Origin: Benincasa hispida
Lineage: Eukaryota > Streptophyta > Magnoliopsida > Cucurbitales > Cucurbitaceae
NCBI RefSeq assembly: GCF_009727055.1
Contig: NC_052349.1
Coordinates: 30,627,324-30,691,323 of the forward strand
Direction of reading: 5' to 3'
DNA: 64,000 nt
In this document: positions 1-13,208 of the stretch, one piece after another
Layout of the letters: every line of letters starts with the position of its first letter
Position numbering within the stretch: the first letter of the stretch is position 1
Program-made: the position numbers and the translations under genes
The notes under the pieces: generated by a model
Told to the model about the DNA's origin: nothing
Seen by the model: only the letters and a program-made list of their open reading frames with translations
Database searches by the model: none

Positions 1-3000
1 CAGTAGACTACATCAACCTTGGGAACCTAAATGAATATGGAGGTAAGGAGTCAGTTGTAGTTGCAAATGGTGATAGTCTTAAGATTTCTCATATAGGTGA
101 TACATCTATTGTGAATGAACATGTTAAGCTGAATTTGAAAGATGTCTTATATGTACCTAACATTACCAAAAACCTTGTGAGTGTGTCCAAGCTTACAAGG
201 ATAACAATATACTTATTGAGTTTCATAATGGTTTCTGTCTCATCAAGGACAAAGACACGGGGCTAATCATGCTGAAGGGGCAGCTAAGAGGTGGTCTGTA
301 CTAACTTGAGGATGTTAAAGTCTATTCAAGAGGGAGTTCCACTGAAGAGTCTGATCAGAAGAATATAATGCACATAAATAATCACCTACCTGTTTTGAAT
401 GTATCTAGTTTGAGCCAGTGCCCTAGAATGAAAGTGTCTAAGAATGTATGGCACAAACGGCTTGGTCATCCTACCTTGAAAACACTAGAACTTGTCATTA
501 ATCAATGTAACCTTCCAACTATTATTAATGATAAAGTTCAATTTTGTGACTACTGTCAGTATGGAAAATCTCATGCACTTGCCTTTCCAAATTCTGAGTC
601 AAGATCTAATAACATGTTTGATTTAGTTCACACTGATCTATGGGGGCCTGTACCTCTCTTGTTATCTAAAGGGTATCGTTACTATGTTATATTTGTTGAT
701 GACTACAGTAGGTACACTTGGATTTACCTTTTGCGACTGAAAAGTGACACTGTGGTAGCCTATCAACATTTCACTTCCATGATTAAACAACAGTATAATG
801 GGACAGTCAAAACACTTCAATCAGATAATGGGAGAGAATTTGTTAAAGTGCATCAGCTCTGTGGAAAAGAGGGGACTATTTCACGTTTCTCGTGCCCTTA
901 TACATCGACACAAAATGGTAAGGCTGAAATGAAAACAAGAATATTGTTGAGAAGGGACTTACCATGCTGGCTCAAGCATCTATCCTTCTTACTTATTGGT
1001 GGGAGGCTTTTGCATATGTTATCTATCTTATAAATGGTATGCCGACCCCAACTCTACTAGGTAAGTCCCCTGTTGAGATATTGACTGGTAAAAGACTAGT
1101 GTTTGAATATCTGAAATTTTTTGGATGTGCTTGCTTTCTCGGTTTAAGACAGTATAATAGTCACAAACTGAACTATCGCACGAATAAGTGTGTTTACTTT
1201 GGACCTAGTCCTAAGCATAAAGGATACAAATGTCTGACCATGGCGGGAAAATTTTTTATCTCTCGGCATGTAGTATTTAATGAAGATAATTTTCCATTTC
1301 AGCATACTTTCATAGGTACAACGACAGCTTCAACACAACCAACAGCCCCTGTCTCTTGGCTGCCTACTGCTACTGCCTTACCCCATCCTGTCCCACCTTC
1401 TCCTCGCTTGTGTCTTAGTAACCCTGCTGCTACATACAATCCATCTCCCTCACCAGACACAAATAGCTCAGTTTCTGATCCTCCTGTAAATACTCCTTTT
1501 ATAATCACTCCTACACCCACCCCTCTGCCCTCAAACCAGAACCAAATGCCCCTCAATCAGCCAGTTGATCAAATACTACACCTTACACCTCCTCAGCCCC
1601 CTGCTGTACCGAATGCAACTAATTAACCACCTCTCCATACAAATGAATCCTCACTCGACACTACTCCTCCACCACTTCCCTTCCATCTTCCCACACATCC
1701 TATGATAACCAGGGGAAAGGCTGGAATTTTCAAGCCTTAGATACTGAACACTCAGCCAAAGAAAGATTGGTCCATGACCGAGCCTACACGGGTGAATGAT
1801 TCACTTACCACACCACAATGGAGATATGCAATGGATGAAGAGTATGCGGCTTTCATGAAAAATGGTACATGGAACCTTGTTCCTTATTCTCCCTCCTTGA
1901 ATGTTATAGGTGCCAAGTGGGTTTTCAAAATTAAAAAACATCCTGATGGCATGATTCTACAAGGCACGATTGGTTGCAAAAGGTTTTCATCAGACTCCAG
2001 GTGTTGACTTTTTTTAAACGATCAATCCAGTTGTTAAAGCTTTCACCATTTGTATAGTGCTTACCCTTGTTGTTGCTTATGAATGGAAAATGAGACAACT
2101 TGATTTCAACAACGCCTTCTTGAATGGTAAGTTGGAAGAGGATGTATACATGAGTCAACCACCCGAGTATGTTAATCCTCAATATCCTCATCATGTATGC
2201 AAGCTGAATAGGGCTATTTACGGTCTCAAACAAGCCCCTCGGGCTTCGAATAATACACTAAAAGAAGAAATTTTAGCTTGGGGTTCCAAAATGCCAGGTT
2301 AGATACTTCTCTCTATATTTTTAAACAAGGATCAACTATTCTGCTGCTATTAATTTATGTGGATGATGTGATTGTCACTGGAAATGATTCTACTCTTATA
2401 CATCGGCTGGTTAATCTGTTAGATACTCGGTTTGATCTTAAGGATCTTGGTCCTCTTCACAATTTTCTGGGTGTACAGATTAAATATCTAGAACAAGGGA
2501 TACTACTTAGTCAAGAGAAATATGTTGATGATCTTCTGTACAAGCTTAACATGTTCGATCTCAAGGCTGCCCCTTCTCCAAGTGTAATGAACAAACAACT
2601 ATCAATTCACAGTGGTACACCTCTTACCAATCCTTTCTTATATCGAAATACCGTCGGGGCTCTCCAATACCTCACCAACACTCGGTCGGACATGACTTTC
2701 ATGGTAAATCAACTAGTCAGTTTTTAAAGTGTCCTATCGATAGTCACTGGGCTGCTGTGAAACGATTCTTCGCTATCTTAGTGGTACCAAGCACTATGGT
2801 CTTTGTATTCAATCGAACTCATATTTATCCATTTCAGCATTTTCTAACGCTGATTGGGCAGCAAACTTAGATAACCGTACGTCTGTTGTTGCATATTATG
2901 TCTTTCTTAATGGCACACTTGTATCATGGTCATTGAAAAACCAGTCCGTTGTGGCTTGTTCAAGCACTGAATCAGAATACAGGGCGCTTTCTCATGCCTC

Positions 3001-3314
3001 TACTGAGATCATTTGAATTCAACAACTTCTTGGAGAGATTGGAGTCCATCAACGTACCAAACCAACTCTGTGGTGTGATAACTAAATGCTGGCGTATTAG
3101 CAGTCAATCTTGTATTTCATGCTCGAACGAAGCATGTTGAGATTGACATACACTTTATACGTGATAAAGTTCTCTAAGACCTTCTAGATGTTCGATACAT
3201 TCCCTCTATTGATCAAGTAGCTGACTGCCTTACTAAAACTCTTACACACAGTCAATTCTTCACGCTTCGACACAAACTCGGCATCGTTGAACTACCATCT
3301 TGTTTGAGGGGGGA
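1..3314 (+). mobile_element. Ty1/copia retrotransposon internal region, decayed, 5' part outside window
   Basis: This is the pol part of a Ty1/copia element in the order protease/GAG-pre-integrase, integrase, RT, RNase H. From about 1 to 200 a frame reads like the end of the gag-protease segment (words such as DVLYVPNITKNLVSVSKL). Positions 447-600 encode a GAG-pre-integrase region (VWHKRLGHP, CDYCQYGKSHA), and 610-1600 the integrase core (HTDLWGP, FVDDYSRYTW, SDNGREF), followed by a proline-rich linker. RT lies at 1774-2727 (WNLVPY, GAKWVFKIKKHPDG, DFNNAFLNGKLEEDVYM, LIYVDDVIVTG). RNase H lies at about 2740-3290 (STESEYRALSHASTE, then a DCLTKT tail). Frameshifts at about 960, 2005, 2280 and 2725, plus stops (TGA at 3015), break the reading frame, so it is a pseudogene. 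No host neighbour is affected. Confidence 0.93.
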
Positions 3315-3650
3315 TATTAAGGACAAAGAAAGAGCAGCCCACGTCAACAACACAGATGGCATAGCTAGCCTACCTGGAAGGACAGTCAGCAGGTGATGTG
3401 GCCTTATCCCAGCCAACCAATTCTGTGGAGAACCTCCTATTGTAGAGTGACACATGTAGACTGCCATTCTTTATTCAATTACTATTCTTGCCCTTGAGTC
3501 TAGGGTTCTGTATATTAAAACACTGCAGCTTTATTTTTGCCAAGATTATGAAATAATCAATTATCAAATAGTTGTTCGTGAGCAGTCTCTTCTGCCTCTC
3601 TGTTTTTTTCCTTTTCTGTGTTTGCCTTTTTCTTTACGTTTTCTTCACTC
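3315..3650 (+). repeat. 3' LTR of the decayed copia element (right end uncertain)
   Basis: A purine tract (GAGGGGGGA, 3306-3314) sits directly after the last RNase H codons, as expected of a polypurine tract. The following TATTAAGG would be a mutated TG-start LTR. A TATA-like stretch (GTATATTAAAAC, about 3511) lies within it. The right end is set only by where the sequence becomes the 3652 repeat block; no target duplication can be checked because the 5' end is outside the window. Confidence 0.6.
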
Positions 3651-3651
3651 C

Positions 3652-4909
3652 TCAGCCATCAGCCTCGTTCTGTTCACGTTTCTGTTCGAGTTTTTGGCAT
3701 GTGAGTTCTACCGACATGTGTTGCCGTCGATGAACCTCCGTCATTCCTGTGGGTTTCGGTGGAATCTTAGAGTTAGGTAAGGATTGGTTTATTTTCGTAA
3801 GTTTTGTGAATTTTCTTGAGGTAAAGTATGATTTGAAATTATGAAACTAATTATGGTTTATGTTTACAATAGCTTCATTTTGAGCTAGTAAAAATAAGAA
3901 AGAGTTGTGGTGGGATGCGAGGGAAGGCTATATGTGGCTGAAAATGGAAGAAAGCATTTTAGTTTGCTTGATAAATTATCATTTCAAAAAATAATTTATA
4001 GAAAAACCAACGTTCTCATCCCTTGCTATTCGTCAATTTATTTAAAATTAAACACTTAAAAAGTTAACCCAAACACCCTCTAAATTATTGTAGGGTGTTT
4101 CCTGATACTCCTTTTTTTTTTCTTTTTGTTTTAAACTTTAGGCATTGAGTATTTGTATTCATTTTTTAGTTTCATTACCTTATTGAGATTATTTAGTTTC
4201 ATAAATATAGTTATTTGTTTTTATTTTTTTTATACATTTTTTAATTTTTTGTTTATGTTTGTGTATTTTGTCAAAATGAATTCGGTTACAATTGTCTTTT
4301 CTCTTAGTTATTAGGTTGGGCCTACAAGCATGGGAAAGAGGCTGCACAATTTCTCCTTAATTTTTAAGGCAATGGGTGTCTGACTCTTCGAAATGTTTTT
4401 GGGTACATATCCTCGTTCTTGTACATTCTGACTAAACATTGCTCATCTTGAAAGTTTATGGTACCTTTTATTATAGACCTCTTCTTGTGGATTCTACTCT
4501 ATGAATTGACAACTATGCAAGTAAGTAAAATTTTTATTGCAACCTTGTCTTGCACAACCGTCTAGTAATTAATAGCCACTCAATTACTTTTAGCACTATG
4601 ATATATATACACTTAACCTAATGTTTGACAAGCCTTTTTCTCATTAAATTTGTAGTATAGTAACTTCTCACTTATAATTTTTTTTTTTTTTTTTTTGTAG
4701 CAGGACATGTTAAGACTAACTAATTAGCATGGATGTTCCATCACTGGTGGTTAATAGGTAGTATGTATCAGTTCTCTTTTTCTCTCTTGCTATTTTTTGT
4801 CTCATTTGATGAGAAACCAACAGGATATGGACTCGCAAAAGAAGAATTACTCTATCAAAGCATTGGTTTTTCTTGAACTTGATTTAGAAATGGTGACTAA
4901 TGTTGAACT
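3652..4909 (+). repeat. Repeat copy A: two blocks shared with the CACTA-like element
   Basis: Block 1 (3652-3790) is repeated at 5949-6070. Block 2 (4041-4909) is repeated at 15812-16695. Order and orientation are conserved. In copy A the two blocks are only about 250 bp apart, whereas in copy B they are 9.7 kb apart. Block 1 ends in TTAGGTAAGGATTG in both copies, which reads as a conserved splice donor, so the family may derive from a captured, spliced transcript. No protein of the CACTA type is visible. No terminal inverted repeat was found for copy A, so it may be truncated by the copia insertion on its left. Confidence 0.75.
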
Positions 4910-5434
4910 ATTCAATCCGTATTCTCGTTGTGTTCCTCAATTTCATAACAAATAATACTCTTTTATTTATCAATCTTAATTGCAAAGTTGACCTACCGAA
5001 AGTGAAATAAGAATAGAATAGTAGTTTTATATTCAGTTAAAACAAAATTGCATATTAATTACATGAAAATGATAATAATAAAGTGCAAGATATGACAAAA
5101 TTGACATTTCCTTTTATAGGTTATTTTGTGAAATATTTTAATTGGCTGTTGGTTTCAATTAGTAGGCAATTCATCCAAATTGTTGTCTAATTTGTTGAAT
5201 AATTAAAGTTTAAGAAGTCAAAGAAAATAGGCAGATTTGATTCTGTGCTAGAACCAATTGGTAGAAAAAGAGGCACCATGGAGAAAAGAGGACTATGTGA
5301 GATGAATACTTATTTTTACTATATATGTGTGGGAGAATCAAATATTTAATCTTGGAGTCGATAGTACAAGTTTGAGCTATACTTATTTTGACAGAAAAAA
5401 AAAAACATGATAGGTCTTTCAAGAATCTTGCTAT
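4910..5434. other. AT-rich spacer, no gene seen
   Basis: I see no coding region, RNA gene or clear repeat here. Similarity between copy A and copy B stops at about 4909, and the CACTA-like terminus starts at 5435. Confidence 0.6.
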
Positions 5435-5948
5435 TACTACAAGAAATTTGACTTTAGATGTCGGTTGAAAAATATAAACACGGATGTACAATGTCGGTTG
5501 CACAAAAAAATGAACTTTAATGTCAGTTTTAAACCGACATTATAGGTATATTTTAATAAGACTACAATGTCAGTTTAAAACCGACATTGTAAATAAACCC
5601 TTTTAAAACCTTCCCTTTTTTCAAAATAAAATTAAATAGAAAAAAGTTTAAAACACCAAATTTCGTTCCCTCCTTCCCCTCATTTTCATTTCCTGCCAAT
5701 CCTCTACTAAAAAGAAAAAAGAAAATAAAAGACCCAGAACCCTAAAAGTGTAACGTCCAACCTTTATCTCTCTCTCTATATATTTCTTAGCCATCTGCAG
5801 GAACCTCAACCGATAGCCTCCATCGCCTCTATCGTCATCTTGCCACTCCAATCCACACCGTTGATCAGAAAGATCTAGCCACCGATGCCGTATGCAGGTC
5901 ACTTTTGGATAGCCAGATATGTGCATGCATCCTAGTCGCGCTTTTGCC

Positions 5949-6070
5949 CAGCCATCAGCCTTTTTCCGTTCACGTTTCTGGCATGCGAGTTCTATCGTCG
6001 TGCGCTGCCACGACGAACCTCCATCATTCCTGTGGGTTTCACCGAAATCTTGGAGTTAGGTAAGGATTGA
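5949..6070 (+). repeat. Block 1, copy B, inside the CACTA-like element
   Basis: This matches 3652-3790 with scattered differences and a short deletion. It ends in the same GTTAGGTAAGGATTG string, so a splice donor is conserved. Upstream (5640-5950) is pyrimidine-rich, with a TATATATT box near 5777 and an ACCCTAAAAG string, resembling the 5' untranslated region of a captured plant gene. I do not recognise a protein. Confidence 0.75.
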
Positions 6071-9069
6071 GCTCAAGTTCACTTATTTTACGTTTTGTTT
6101 TCATCGTACCAACGAATGCTCTACTTAGAAAAAAAAAAAAAAAAGTGAATTGATTTCACAGCTTCTCTTTGCCCCCTATGACGTCTAGTCATATTCTACT
6201 AAGGCTTTTATTTACGAGGTTCTGAATACTTCATTTTTGACTTAATGGATGCACTAATGGATGAGGGGTAGCGTGGGCAATTCCTAAATATTGAGAGAAC
6301 GTTGATAAAACCGAGCTTGGATGGAACTGAACAAGGCAAACAAATACAAAAGTCAAAGGCTTTATTATTGAGAAAGTCAAAGGAGGTTATTTAGTAGCCA
6401 TCGCGGGTTTCATTACTTTTCTTCCATTCCGTCCTCTCATAAGTCAAAGGATATCGAATGATCGATTCACCATTGAGAGCATTAACCCCAAAAGAACAAA
6501 TATTGTGGTGTTCTAAGAGTGGCAAATCAAACAAGAACTTGATGAGCGAAATCCGCTGACGAAAAAAAAAGAGCTTCTTTTTAATGCTTCGCTTCTCTCC
6601 CTATCGGTCAACCTCTATTAAGTTCTTATTCAAGGGATTTTAGTCTAAGGCTAACTATTGGGAATCATATCAAATGGAGCAAAGCCATACCTAACTGACT
6701 TAGGATGCAACTTTGTCTTAGCCTTCTACACGAGCCAACAAGTCGCTTCTTTCGGTTAGAAAGCGCTAGCGGCCTTACTTAGCTTAGGAAAGATACCATT
6801 TCTCTTGTTTAGCCAAGAATTTAAATTACTCAAGCTAAATCCGCGGGTAGTCTTTCCTTAGCTACGCTAGAAGGGATAAGTCTTTTCTGTTAGAAAAATC
6901 CTGTGAGAAAACCATTTCAAGCTCTCTTTCTTGTATTCATAATAGTCTTAAGTCAAAGTGAAATCGGCCAGTCAGTAACTCTTTTTAGCCAGTACGTTCT
7001 ATTTCAGCTCGATCAATGGCACTAGGAGGCTCGAGAGCCCTCTGTTCTCTAGTTGAAAGCGTAACTGTGAAATAGAAAGTCTTCGTTTAGCTTAGCGAGA
7101 GATGCAAGAAAGGTTTGTGACAGTGCCACTAGATAACTACGCTAGGGCTTGAACAGACAAAGCACATTCGACGATTTGATGCCAAAGGGCGCGCAGCGGC
7201 AAGGCAATCTGTCTTCACTCAAAGTTGATCCTGCAGCATCTGTAGTATGCTACAAAGAAGCATGAAAGAGCTATGCGCAATCAACAGAAAAAGACCAAGC
7301 CAAGACTTTCACAATGAAAAAACTTCCCGAAGGTAAGCCATAAAAAACGACGGGCTAAGCAGGCATTCACTCCTCCCTATGCCGAACTGCCAACTTTCTA
7401 TGCCTGACTTTCCATTGACTCCTACTAATTACCGCTCCATGGGAAAATCTTAATCTCCAATCAACGAATAAGAAATAGGAAGCCTCTGGCCGATTAGCAG
7501 CTAGGCGAACGGGCGAGTGGCCTTGAGCTAGTCTTTTATTCTCCCGAAGGAACTCCATTTTTGCAACTTGGACAACTGCTCTTTCTCTGACCCTTTCTTC
7601 TGTTTAAGGAATTACTGATTGTATAATAGCGGCAGGGATGAGAGAGAAGATGGCACAAAAGATCAAACTGGGGCTGCACAACCTTTTTAATCAGTAAAGG
7701 GGGCACTAAATCAGCATAGAAGAAGACACTTGATGAATTTAGCATAAATATCTTTCAAAATAGAATATTTGTGTCAAAAGGTAGCAACTACTATCAGGTT
7801 CAAGCCTTAAAATGCTCTCTCTTTCTAAGAACTAAAGTAAAGGCATGCCTGATCCCAATGCAATGGCCGTTTCCTCATCCTCATAAAGGCACTTCTTTCT
7901 TTTCTATTCATTTCATTGTGTGGCTACAATCCTTTCATTCTGTTGGGGAAGCGATTCAGTATGAAGAACTTAGCGCATGACTAATTCCATTTCAACCACT
8001 TCCACTGCGGAATACGACTTCGGCAAATGAGAAAACTAGCACCAACGACCTACAACGCAACTGGAAATGCGTCACGCCTCGCCCACGGAGATTACTACTC
8101 TGGACTGGATAGACCACCATGGGATAGACCTCTTGAGGATGAGGATAGATACAGATCCAAGCCGGAGAGCATTATAATGAATAAGGACCTATTACATCAA
8201 TTCCTTTTAACGGTAGGCAGGCCAATAAACCGCTCTGCTTGTCGGAGATAAGGTCAGTACGGAGGAGCTATGCCTAGGACATGCTGTCGAGAAGATGGAT
8301 AAACACATCTACAAAGAATGGGGTTGCCATCCCGTCCTTCTAATGTCCCTCGCGGTTGGAGTTGGCACTCTCCTCACTACTTTATTTTATTATAAAGGCA
8401 AAAGGATTGAAGAGAGATGCTCACTAATCCACAATTAGTAACAAGGGAATCTCCATTACCAATCGAGAAGAATTAAGGATCACGCTCTAATAGCTCCGAA
8501 TAAATGAAATCTATCATGCCTTTCCATTGCCTTTCAAGTGTCTGCCTTGGATTGTTTCGTGGCGTGCCTATTCTCTTTGTCCACAGGGTACCTTTGTTTC
8601 CACGATGGCATCTAGAACATTCCAACAAACAGACTTCTTGATCTTTGAAAGGAGGGTGCATTCTGCCATTTTCTCCCTTTCTTTTCTGTACAAGGGATCC
8701 CCCTCCCGCTAGTTGGTTGGTTGGACTCTCTCACTAGACTCTTTCATATGACATCTGGTTACCTTGCTAGCCTATACATAGGCAGGTTTTCTTCCATGGA
8801 TCGTAGAGTTCTTCAACTTCATCCTTGGACCTCTGACCAAAGATCTCAGTGATTATGGAAAGCAAAGCTATGTCGTATTTTCTTTGAAGTAGAGTGAGAC
8901 CTCTATTTCAAGAGGGATCCTGCCCTTGAGAAGAAAGTCCTACCGTCTACTTCCCTTCAAACTATTCTTCTTCGATACCGCTTCATGGAATATCCTCTCT
9001 TATTGATCTTATGGAGAAATCCATGTCGGTCAACTGTAGGAAACTGGCCTATTACTGTATCCTTTCAAC

Positions 9070-9975
9070 CACAACTTTTATTTGCAGGTTCGAATAGGTA
9101 CCTGACAATGAACTTGGACCCCAACAAGTAGTGCCTCAAGTTCGTAGGCAATGCACCACCGGTCATCTCCTTCTCTTGAACTGTATAGGGCGGTCGGTAT
9201 CATTCAGCTTGCGGCTCTCAGGATGGCCTTCTTGCATCAACACTCCACCAATGGAAAAATCGGACAGTGTGTACCTCGTATGCCTTGGTGTAATCCGGAA
9301 GATCTAACACCGGTTCTTCCATCACCGCTCGTTTTCAACCTCGAATGCATCTTGGCATCTAGCATCCCAAACCCAAGCTCTATTCTTCTTCAACAAATCA
9401 GTGAGCGGGGCTGCCATGGAAGAATAGCCTTTGATGAATCTGCTATAGTAGTTCACAAGGCCAAGGAAAGAACGCTGCTCGGACACCTTCCTTGGTGGCT
9501 CCCAATCTTGAATGGCTTGCACCTTAGACTTATCAATACGTAGCTTGCCCTCCCCTCCGCCCCACAATATGCCCCAAGAACATGACTGAATGTTGTGCAA
9601 AAGTACACTTCTTCTTCTTCACGTACAATTCGTTCTTCTTAAGTACTTGGAAAACTTGTCGTAGGTGCTTTTTTTACCTCTAAAGTCTTACTATACACCA
9701 CAATATCATCCAAGTATACTACGAAAAACTTGTCCAAGAAAGGCTGGAATACCCGGTTCATAAGAGTGCAAAATGTGGCGGGGGCATTGGTGAGTCCGAA
9801 TAAGAACTCAAAGGAGCCATACCTTGTTACACATATGGTCTTCGGCCCATCTCCTTCGGAAATCCTTACTTGATAGTACCCCGATCTCAAGTCAAGCTTC
9901 GTAAACCAGCTAGCTTCCCCAAGTTGATCAAACAAGTCCGCAATCAAGGTAATGGGATACTTGTTCTTCACTGTT
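9070..9975 (-). pseudogene. Ty3/gypsy RT and RNase H fragment
   Basis: Read on the - strand from 9975, this gives the RT core: [20 protein letters not shown], then [14 protein letters not shown], a [10 protein letters not shown] motif, and [11 protein letters not shown] containing the catalytic YLDD. After a frameshift near 9640 come the RT/RNase H connection ([12 protein letters not shown]) and the RNase H start (FSIGGVLMQEGHPESRKLND), which decays after stops below about 9180. No LTR, protease or integrase is present. Its setting in the mitochondrial-like block suggests an old transfer into the organelle before the block reached this locus. Confidence 0.9.
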
Positions 9976-10844
9976 ATCTTGACCCTATAGTTTTCACAGC
10001 GTCAGCGATAGCAACTCATGAACGAAGTGCTCGACCATTGAAAACAACTTTAGGATGAGCAGGACTAAGTAAAAAGAGCTTATTTATTCATCGATAAAAA
10101 GCCTGAACTTCAAAAAAGAATAGAACCAGACGCTTTAATGGTAGTAAAGTCAGTCCAAGTCCATCTGTAAAGATAGACAAATTCTTCGTATCGCCGTTTT
10201 ATATAAGCTCCAGTGAAGTAATGCAATTGCAATAGAGGGAGTGTGAAACTCAATACAGAATAGAAAGTTGTTCCAGGAGAAGGTGAATCGGGCGAATAGG
10301 GCTAAGGCGCATTTATTAGAGTCAGGCAAAACACAGCACTCAACTTAAGACAGCGAGAGACAAAGCAGCTAAATTAGTGTTTAATTGCTTTTCAAGGGTA
10401 TTGACATAGTCCCCTATTAGGGACTCTTCAATCTCGTTGGATGTTGAAATAGCATAAAAACCTCTTCTGGCTTTATCAGTCCTTACTAAACGTTCTAACG
10501 AGAAGCTATTCGATCATGACTTTCAGGTTCAGTTGGTTCCATAAGGTTGTTTCAACCATTCCTCTTAAGCGTAAGGGACAAGAGTTGCTCGAACGTCAGC
10601 AAGAGGGACGAGAGTTTGACACAGGACTCTTATCTCTAAGCAAGATGATTCATAATTGTCTATATAAAGAAGAATTCTGTCTTTCGAAGCGAGCCATTGG
10701 CAAGAAGCACAGAATCCGCTCGGGGACTAAGCGCATATACCTTGTCTTCTTTCATTGAAAAGGTACGGTGACGAATAAACGGATCAAGTAGTGCAGAAGG
10801 ACCTACGACGATAAAGTAGAAAGAGAGGACATAGGGAAGCTGCG

Positions 10845-11070
10845 GGCAAACAAACTACATAGCGGGCAATTTGCGGAGGACTCATGTAAACTTCTTTTTG
10901 TAGGTCCCCGTTCAGGAAGGCATTTGGAACATCTAATTAGAATAGAGGCCAATCTCGATTCGCTGCAATAGAGAGCAGGAGACGAACAGACTGAATCTTG
11001 GCTACCGGGGTGGGGTAAATAAGGGCTTCCTCGTAATCGAGACCATATGTTTGAGTCAAGCCTTTAGCTA
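10845..11070 (-). pseudogene. Ty1/copia reverse transcriptase fragment
   Basis: The - strand from 11070 reads AKGLTQTYGLDYEEALIYPT, then PVAKIQSVRLLLSIAANRDW, then LDVPNAFLNGDLQKEVYMSP. This is the copia RT region around the conserved D of LDV.NAFLNG. One in-frame stop (TAA) lies where the family has CAA (Q), a single C-to-T change. The fragment is only about 75 codons long, with no flanking LTR. Similar short copia RT pieces are known in plant mitochondrial genomes. Confidence 0.88.
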
Positions 11071-13208
11071 CTAGCTATACCGACCTTTTCCTCCTTTCTC
11101 TCATAAAGCTTCCCTTCACCCAGTCCCATATCCAATTAGTAGAGATCGAGATGGCGAGACTCAAAATAATACAAATGCGCATTTCCTCTCTGAATCGAGA
11201 GGTATCAGATCGAAGTAACATAAGTCATGTATTCTAATTGAAGTGATTTCCGGGAGAACAAAGTGGATTGTTGAGCCAATTCTAGCATGAGAGGACCAAT
11301 GAGACAGAACACTGTTGGATGCATTCCTTCGCTAGCAGGGCTTCCGCCCATCTCAATTGATGAGTCTTCGGTCAGTAATCTCGTACTCTCGACCGGCTCG
11401 AACCACTACGTTATCCATGTTCCGACTCATTCGTATGCTCATCCTATTCATGCCACCAGAACCTGTAATAAACCATCATTTCAAACCATCCTGTTACAGG
11501 GAATCTTTGGATATCAGTTCGAAGGGAGCGCCGAACACCGAAAGTGAAGTTGCTCCTACCTACAGGAGCATCCGCCTTTTTTCGGGGGATCGGGAAGAGG
11601 AAATCAAGTGTGAGCTCTGAGGTCAATGGTAATATGTCACCCTGCTTTAATGAGAGTACTCTTTCCATTAGGAGCTTCGCCCAGCTGAGCTAGGCTACTT
11701 CCCTAATGAAACTAATAAAGTATAAAGGTAAGTTTAATAAATAATATAAATTGAGTATCAAATTCCCTTAGCAAGCATTGGCGATAAACGAATTTCTTTA
11801 TTAAATATTAGATCGATTCGATCGATTCTTCTTAGGGTGATGAGAATAGGCTCAGGCTATGTACGGCTTATTTAGTATTTTTTTTATGGCGCGAATCCTA
11901 TTAAGCGTTAGAGAAATTTCGGTCTTAAGCAACCAATTTTTCCTAGTATAGTCATCATTGGATTACCATTCTATTTTTAATTCTGGGGCTCGTAAAAGGT
12001 ATGCTTCGGCCTCCCGATCCGAGAGGGACACGACGCAAGATAATGATGGGTCAACCACGACTGGCGCAGCTGGTTGAACTGCTACTTTCGCTCGGTGAAT
12101 AAGAATCAATCCTCAAATTATTCTTTGGATAAACGACTGGATTTTGATCTTCTACTTCATTCCTATCTGCTTCGTGGATTAAGTGGTGGTGGTGCCTCTT
12201 CCACTGCTTATTGGTGGGTTCGAATATGGCACAGGAGTTGCTGACTTCATTCAGATGGACACTACAATTATGGCTCGATCGAATATCCAGGAGATAACTT
12301 GTATACCAACAGTACTGCAGCTAGCTCAAAAGCGGATGGATCAACAATGGTAACTCAGACTGGCTCCGAAGGAGTATAGCTTTATTGGGGGTGAACTTAC
12401 TACTCCTGACTTTCCTCATAGGGGTAGACAGGCTTTTTTTTGCGAGGTAAACAACTGATTCTTAGTCAACTCGGTTAGCTTCCTCTGCTTCCGGTGGTGG
12501 GCCAACCACTGATGCGGACAGAGGCTAGGTAATGTCTCTCCAACTAGCTCTACCCTGGTCACAGGGTCAATAATAGGTCCGGTGGTTCTTCGACTTTTTG
12601 TTTGGCATTAAAGAGTTGCAAATCTTCTTTGACGAGAGTTAAAAAAAAAAAAAAAGAAGAGAAAACCGACTTTGCCTTCAACAATAACAAAAAAGGAAAT
12701 AAAGGGCTTTTTAAGACACTGGCGGTTGTAAGATCAGACAAGTCCTCTTTCAACAAATTGGAGATTTTCGTCTGTTGTTAGAAAGATGATACCTCTGCTA
12801 CAATCAACTGGTGATCCTCCGGGTACTATACACATGAGTGAAAGATAGAAACCTACCTTGCTCAAAAGATCTGAAAATCCTTATGCTTCAAACTCTTTTG
12901 CTTACCGAAATAGGAACACGTCATGACAATAACGACTATGTGTAAATGGAAAGTTGGTTGTAAACCCTCTTTCAAAGCTGTGACGAAAGAAATTATATAA
13001 TATAAGATGGGTGTGCATTAGGGATTCCCGTTTTTGGTGCCAAATTGGATCCCTTATCGTCTATGATATGTCGATCCAAAAAGGGCGAAATGAGACGCAA
13101 AATAAATGGATCCTGGAAACTAGTTCCCAGTTTAGATAAGAGACGAGATTGAGAACTTCTAGTCATCGGCTGTCGAGCAACAAGAACACGCAGGAGTCGT
13201 CCTATCTG

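Noticed and set aside
7367..8712. Open frames of 60-74 codons on both strands
   Set aside because: No domain, no recognisable mitochondrial gene, overlapping frames on opposite strands; expected by chance in DNA of this composition.
9151..9543. 130-codon + strand frame
   Set aside because: It is the antisense of the gypsy RT/RNase H fragment.
11287..11668. Overlapping 74-87 codon frames in three phases
   Set aside because: I could not match any of them to a mitochondrial or nuclear protein, and at most one could be real.
11660..11700. tRNA-like TAGCTCAGCTGGG on the - strand in the mitochondrial-like block
   Set aside because: No anticodon arm, T arm or acceptor stem could be found around it.
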